Below are positions 60,273-64,000 of a stretch of DNA of 64,000 nt, piece after piece. Origin of the DNA: Synechococcus sp. HK05. Its GTDB lineage: Bacteria > Cyanobacteriota > Cyanobacteriia > PCC-6307 > Cyanobiaceae. Location: NCBI RefSeq assembly GCF_019104765.1, contig NZ_JAHRXJ010000004.1, positions 372,001-436,000 on the forward strand, given 5' to 3'. Both the position numbers and the translations under genes were made by a program. The notes under the pieces were generated by a model, which saw only the letters and a list, made by a program, of their open reading frames with translations, had not been told where the DNA came from and did not search any database. The first letter of the stretch is position 1; every line of letters begins with the position of its first letter.

Positions 60273-61082
60273 ATGCAGCAACAGCCCATGGCGCCTCGTC
60301 TGTCGGCTTTGATTCCTGTGGCGGCCCTGGGGTTGAGCCTGCCGATCGCCGCGCTGGCGGCTCCGGCCCAGGCAGCTCCCAGCAGCTGCCCCACCCCGAT
60401 GCTCGGGCGCTACGCCGTGATGGGCATGGGGGTGCAAAACGGCAACGGACGCAACACCCCCACGGCGCATCTGCGCGAAGAGCGCTGGCTCGCTGGCGGA
60501 ACGCTGCAGGGAACGGTGGTGGAGCGGCTCGGCCGCGCTGAGCGCCAGGCCAGCTACAGCGGAACGGCGCGTCTGGCAGCGGGCTGCGTGTTGCAGCTGG
60601 AGCGCCAATTGCCCTGGGGCAGCGAGCGCAGTGAAGTGGTGCTCGATGGCAAAGGCCGCCCGCTCTACAGCCTCAACCGCAACGCCGGCAGCGTGATCAC
60701 CAGCCGCTGGTTGCCGATGGCACCCGGCCGCTGCCAGGCATCCGATCTCAATGGCCTGGTGCTCAGCAGCCAGGTGGGGCTCACCTGGCGGAACGGTGGC
60801 TGGAGCCCCAACGCTGTGGTGCAACGGGAGCAATGGCGTGATGGTGCGGTGAACGGCTTGGCGCTCTCCAGCTATGGCGGCGTGGGTGAAACCGCTAGCT
60901 ACAGCGGCCAACTGAAGCTGGATCCCAGCAGCTGCTGGGGCAGCCTCAGCGAACGAGACGCCAAGGGCGTTGGCTACAACTACCGTGCGCTGCTGGTGAA
61001 GGGCCGCTCCGGCGCCCGCGGCTACTTCTACCTGCAGCGCGATCCAGACGACCTCACCGCCGGCTGGCTGGTGCGCGACTAA
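60273..61082 (+). CDS. Secreted hypothetical protein with internal repeat
   Basis: A 269-aa exported protein: signal peptide residues about 1-35 (hydrophobic core, ending AQAA). Two related halves are seen: REERWLAGGTLQGTVVERLGRAERQASYSGTARLAAGC and REQWRDGAVNGLALSSYGGVGETASYSGQLKLDPSSC, each ending in Cys. This suggests a duplicated beta-rich domain with a disulfide. Function unknown. It is convergent with the SelD fusion and its stop overlaps by 4 bp. Confidence 0.65.
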   Translation: MQQQPMAPRLSALIPVAALGLSLPIAALAAPAQAAPSSCPTPMLGRYAVMGMGVQNGNGRNTPTAHLREERWLAGGTLQGTVVERLGRAERQASYSGTARLAAGCVLQLERQLPWGSERSEVVLDGKGRPLYSLNRNAGSVITSRWLPMAPGRCQASDLNGLVLSSQVGLTWRNGGWSPNAVVQREQWRDGAVNGLALSSYGGVGETASYSGQLKLDPSSCWGSLSERDAKGVGYNYRALLVKGRSGARGYFYLQRDPDDLTAGWLVRD

Positions 61083-63187
61083 CCCATCACCTGGCCAATC
61101 AAGGCGGCTTGGTGGAAGCCAGCCGCCTGAACCGCCGCCAGGGCCGCCGGGGCTGAGGCCTCAGGCAGCGCCGCCAGCAGCGGACCGCAGGTTTGCGGGT
61201 CGATCCACAGCTGCTGCTGGGCAGCCGTGGAGGCGCCGCTGAGCTGCAGCGGGCCGGGAGGCTCCAGCCAAGCTAGAGCCCGCGCATTGGCGGGCGCCAG
61301 GGTGCTGCTGAACCCCTGCCCCAACAGCTCCAATGCCCCAGGCAGAGCGGTGATCGCCTCGGGATCCAACAGCACCTGCTGAGCGGGGCCGAGCATCTCC
61401 CCCAGATGGCCGAGCAAGCCAAAGCCCGTCACATCGGTACAGGCCTGGCAGCCGTGGGCCGCGAGCAGCTCCACCAGGGGCGCCTGGCTCTGCTGCATCA
61501 CCTGCAGGGCCGCATCAATCCAGGCGGGCCGCGCCGCACCCACCATCGCCGCCGCAAACAGCACCCCCGACCCAATCGGCCGGGTGAGCAACAACCGCTG
61601 GCCTGCGGCCAATGGCCCCTTCGGCCAGTGGCGCTCCGGCGCCACCAACCCGTTCACCACCAGGCTCAGCCCCAGCCCAGCACCATCGCGCCCCTCAAGG
61701 GTGTGCCCGCCCAACAGCGTTGCCCCCTGGGGCTCGAGCACCGAACGCACCCCCGCCAGGCTCTGCAGCAGCCATTCCTCCTGCAACGCCGGCGCCGCCT
61801 CCGGCAGGGTCACCACCGCCTGCAGGCTGTGCACCCGAGCCCCGCAGGCCCATAGGTCGCTGCAGGCATGCAAGGTGGTGAGCCGGGCGTTGAGCCAGGG
61901 GTCATCCAGCAGGGCCGGAAAGCCATCCACGCTCTGCAGCAACAAGGCACCGCTCGTGCTGGTCTCCACGCAGGCGGCGTCCTCCGCGGCGGGGTGATCG
62001 CCGGTGGGGGAGAGCCGCCCGAGGGCAGCCTCCAGCGGGGCAGCCGGCAGCTTGGCCGCACAGCCGCGGCAGGCCATCGGTGTGGCAGCCGCATCCATGG
62101 CCGCCGCCGGGGCGAAGCCCTGCATGAAGCGGCGATCGATGCGGTCTTTCCAGCGCCATAACCAGCGCGCGGGGCCCCGTTGCCATGGCCCGTAGAGCGC
62201 GAGGGCCTGCGGCGAAGCCGAGCCAGCCCCCCCGCCATCGCCGAGCAACTGCAAGGCCCATCGCTGCGGCCGCCAGCGGCGCAGCGGCCGGGGCGGATCC
62301 GCCAGCTGGCGCCGCAGATTCTCCGCGAGGATCGGCGCCGCGCGCACCGCCCACACCCCGGCTGCAGGCCTGGGGTCTGCCGCAATCACGGCGCAATCGC
62401 CGCTGGCAAACACCCGCTCAACGCCCGGCACCGCCAGGGTGGCGTTGGTGAGCACTCGGCCGGTGGCCGCCTCCACCGGCAGATCACTGGCCGCCAGCCA
62501 ACCCGGCGCCTGGCTGCCCGTGCAGGCCAGATCGGCGGGCACCTGATCCGCCACGCCCCGCTGCAAGGCAATCCCAGCGCGGGCAAGCAGTTGCTCAGCC
62601 GCCCGTTCCGCCGCGGCCGAACCCAGCTGAAGATGCTCACCCCGCAGCAGCAGCTCCGGCTGAAACCCGCGGGCCCGCAGGGCCAGGGCCACCTCCACCG
62701 CCGCGGCACCGCCACCGCGAATGCGCAGACGTGGGTCGGCATCCGGCTGCTGGAGCTGCGCCAAGCGCTGCTCCAACCAGGCCAGAAAGGGCTCGAGCGG
62801 CTTCACGATTTGCACCGCGCCATTGGCCTCAGCGGGCCAGCGGGTGATACAGCCCACATTCAGGCTCAGGGTGTGAAAGCGCAGGGGCGGGCGGCCTTCA
62901 AGCAGCAGCTCCCGGCGCTCTAGGGCCACGCCGGTGATCTCCGCCTGCACAAAGCCCACGCCAGCGCGGCGGCACAGATCGCGCAGATCAATGGCACAAG
63001 CCTCCAGCGGATAGAGCCCCGCCAACAGGCCGGGCACCATGCCGGAATAGAGCGCCGTGCTGGTGCGGTTCACCAGCAACACCGCCACATCAGCGGGGCG
63101 GCTGGCGGGCCGCATGATCCAGCGGCGCAGCAGCAGCGCGTGGGTGTGGCCGCAACCAGCCAACACCAACAGCGCTGCGGCGTGCAA
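61079..63187 (-). CDS. selD: Bifunctional pyridine-nucleotide-disulfide oxidoreductase / selenide, water dikinase
   Basis: A 702-aa fusion. The N-terminal half (about residues 1-340) is an NDH-2-like FAD protein (LLVLAGCGHTHALLLRRW, then VERVFASGDCAV). The C-terminal half (about 365-702) is SelD, making selenophosphate from selenide and ATP: CRGCAAKLP holds the catalytic Cys, GCQACTDVTGFGLLGHL is the metal/ATP site, and NARALAWLE is present. The fusion is known in cyanobacteria and may reduce the selenium substrate on site. TTG at 63187 lies 3 bp from the upstream small gene stop. Confidence 0.88.
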   Translation of the reverse strand: MHAAALLVLAGCGHTHALLLRRWIMRPASRPADVAVLLVNRTSTALYSGMVPGLLAGLYPLEACAIDLRDLCRRAGVGFVQAEITGVALERRELLLEGRPPLRFHTLSLNVGCITRWPAEANGAVQIVKPLEPFLAWLEQRLAQLQQPDADPRLRIRGGGAAAVEVALALRARGFQPELLLRGEHLQLGSAAAERAAEQLLARAGIALQRGVADQVPADLACTGSQAPGWLAASDLPVEAATGRVLTNATLAVPGVERVFASGDCAVIAADPRPAAGVWAVRAAPILAENLRRQLADPPRPLRRWRPQRWALQLLGDGGGAGSASPQALALYGPWQRGPARWLWRWKDRIDRRFMQGFAPAAAMDAAATPMACRGCAAKLPAAPLEAALGRLSPTGDHPAAEDAACVETSTSGALLLQSVDGFPALLDDPWLNARLTTLHACSDLWACGARVHSLQAVVTLPEAAPALQEEWLLQSLAGVRSVLEPQGATLLGGHTLEGRDGAGLGLSLVVNGLVAPERHWPKGPLAAGQRLLLTRPIGSGVLFAAAMVGAARPAWIDAALQVMQQSQAPLVELLAAHGCQACTDVTGFGLLGHLGEMLGPAQQVLLDPEAITALPGALELLGQGFSSTLAPANARALAWLEPPGPLQLSGASTAAQQQLWIDPQTCGPLLAALPEASAPAALAAVQAAGFHQAALIGQVMG

Positions 63188-63190
63188 CGG

Positions 63191-63373
63191 TCAGTCCACG
63201 TTCAGCTGACCGTCGTCATCCCAGCTGAGCAGCGACGGCAATCCATCGCGCCCGTGGGACGACCCCACCCGAGCCACCCTGGAACGACCATTCACAAGCG
63301 GAATCAAGCGGCTGAGCTGCTCGGTGATGCGCTCACTGGCTGGGGTGACGGGTGGTGAGGCCTGGTCGGTCAT
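63191..63373 (-). CDS. Hypothetical protein, 60 aa
   Basis: A small acidic protein (MTDQASPPVTPASERITEQLSRLIPLVNGRSR, then SWDDDGQLNVD) starting at ATG and ending 3 bp before the SelD fusion. Not recognised. Its tight packing between selD and the TolC-family gene supports coding. Confidence 0.5.
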   Translation of the reverse strand: MTDQASPPVTPASERITEQLSRLIPLVNGRSRVARVGSSHGRDGLPSLLSWDDDGQLNVD

Positions 63374-63382
63374 GCCATCACT

Positions 63383-64000
63383 CTAAAGAGATGCCGGCGA
63401 GCCGCTCTCCGGTGCGATGGTGCCGGTTTCCAGCTCCAGGCCGGCGCGGCTGAGGTTCCAGCGGTGGATCGCAACCGCTTCAGCGGAGCGGGCCGCCTGG
63501 AGGTTGCGTTGGGCGATCAGCAGTTCGGTGATCGGAGCCACCCCGGCCCGGTAGCGCAGCAATGCATCCCGCACGGCTTCAGAGCCGGCGGCCGCAGCCG
63601 CAGCCGCCGCCCGCATCTGCGGGCCGGCGGCCTGATGACCGGAATAAAAGGTTTCCACTTGCTGGGTAATGGCCTGCTCCGCCAGCTCAATCGCCACCTC
63701 GCTCTGCTGGGCGCGGCGTTTGGCCAGGGCCACGGCCTGGCGGGTGAGGCCGCCATCAAACAGGGGCTGGCGCAGCCCCAGCACCGCACCCCAGTCGTAG
63801 AAGCTGCCGGAGGCGCTGCCGCTGGTGTTCACGGTGGGGAGATCCGGGCCGGGCGCGCCGTTCACATTCACCCGCGGGCTGGTGTTGAGCACCGGCACAT
63901 TCAGCCAGTCGCCGCTGATGCCGCCGCCCAGCAGCAGGCCCAGCTGGGGCAGGCCCGAGGCGCGGGCCACCTGGATGCGGGCGAGGTTGGCTTGGCGCTG
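63383..64000 (-). CDS. TolC-family outer-membrane efflux protein (start outside window)
   Basis: The C-terminal 205 codons of a TolC-like protein, reading in from the right edge. The second helical repeat is visible: DWGAVLGLRQPLFDGGLTRQAVALAKRRAQQSEVAIELAEQAITQQVETFYSGHQAAG, followed by RDALLRYRAGVAPITELLIAQRNLQAARSAEAVAIHRWNLSRAGLELETG, the classical end of the TolC tunnel. Such proteins form trimeric channels with inner-membrane pumps. The frame is open at base 64000, so the start lies beyond. Confidence 0.85.
   Translation of the reverse strand, partial: QRQANLARIQVARASGLPQLGLLLGGGISGDWLNVPVLNTSPRVNVNGAPGPDLPTVNTSGSASGSFYDWGAVLGLRQPLFDGGLTRQAVALAKRRAQQSEVAIELAEQAITQQVETFYSGHQAAGPQMRAAAAAAAAGSEAVRDALLRYRAGVAPITELLIAQRNLQAARSAEAVAIHRWNLSRAGLELETGTIAPESGSPASL

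Overview
The window is a dense, GC-rich (by eye well over 60 %) bacterial chromosome segment, best read as a picocyanobacterium of the Synechococcus/Cyanobium group. The pointers are an NtcA-type site (GTA-N8-TAC) in front of a type III glutamine synthetase, a SphR/SphS-like two-component pair facing a Crp/Fnr regulator, cyanobacterial-style Pho boxes (repeats of the CTTAAC type with an 11-bp period), a bifunctional oxidoreductase-SelD protein, a CP12-like protein, and many small proteins of the kind known only from cyanobacteria. No rRNA, tRNA, CRISPR array or intact insertion sequence was seen. Both ends cut a gene: a cellulose-synthase-like protein on the left and a TolC-family protein on the right.

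Layout. 1-3.3 kb: a PilZ-containing glycan synthase followed by a membrane diguanylate cyclase. 3.3-8.8 kb: housekeeping genes (folP, tpiA, an S4 RNA-binding protein, an ABC exporter, cysK, an HdeD-like membrane protein). 9-16.9 kb: redox and nitrogen genes (FAD monooxygenase, glnN with its NtcA box, pirin, FMN reductase, type II sulfide:quinone-reductase-like protein, rubrerythrin). 17-28 kb: first phosphate block (response regulator and kinase, Crp/Fnr regulator, CHAD protein, CorA, an RCK-membrane-RCK protein coupled to a phytase-like esterase and a Tat-type PhoX phosphatase). 28-34.6 kb: sigma factor, glycogen phosphorylase, an MFS porter and NDH-2. 34.6-47 kb: second phosphate block (class A acid phosphatase, histidine phosphatase, polyphosphate kinase, pstBAC, two phosphate-binding proteins and an atypical response regulator). 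47-50.4 kb: speD, then an arsenate detoxification unit (arsR, gap, arsJ) with a double ArsR-type operator. 50.4-51.7 kb: three small ribbon-helix-helix-like genes and a poorly coding gap. 51.7-56.1 kb: GH3 glycosidase, a CrtO/CrtQ-like pair and a lipase. 56.3-64 kb: an alkaline-phosphatase-like protein with a Pho-box-like upstream site, secreted hypotheticals, the CP12-like protein, a LuxR-type regulator and the oxidoreductase-SelD fusion.

How it works together. The unifying theme is phosphorus: sensing (SphR/SphS-like), uptake (Pst), scavenging (PhoX, phytase-like, acid phosphatase, choice-of-anchor I protein), storage (Ppk, CHAD) and arsenate removal, which matters because Pst systems let arsenate in. 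Candidate Pho boxes at 43653-43674, 43706-43735, 47008-47026 and 56282-56300 would tie several of these genes to one regulator. Functions are assigned from recognised motifs; no database search was run, and start codons are choices explained per entry.
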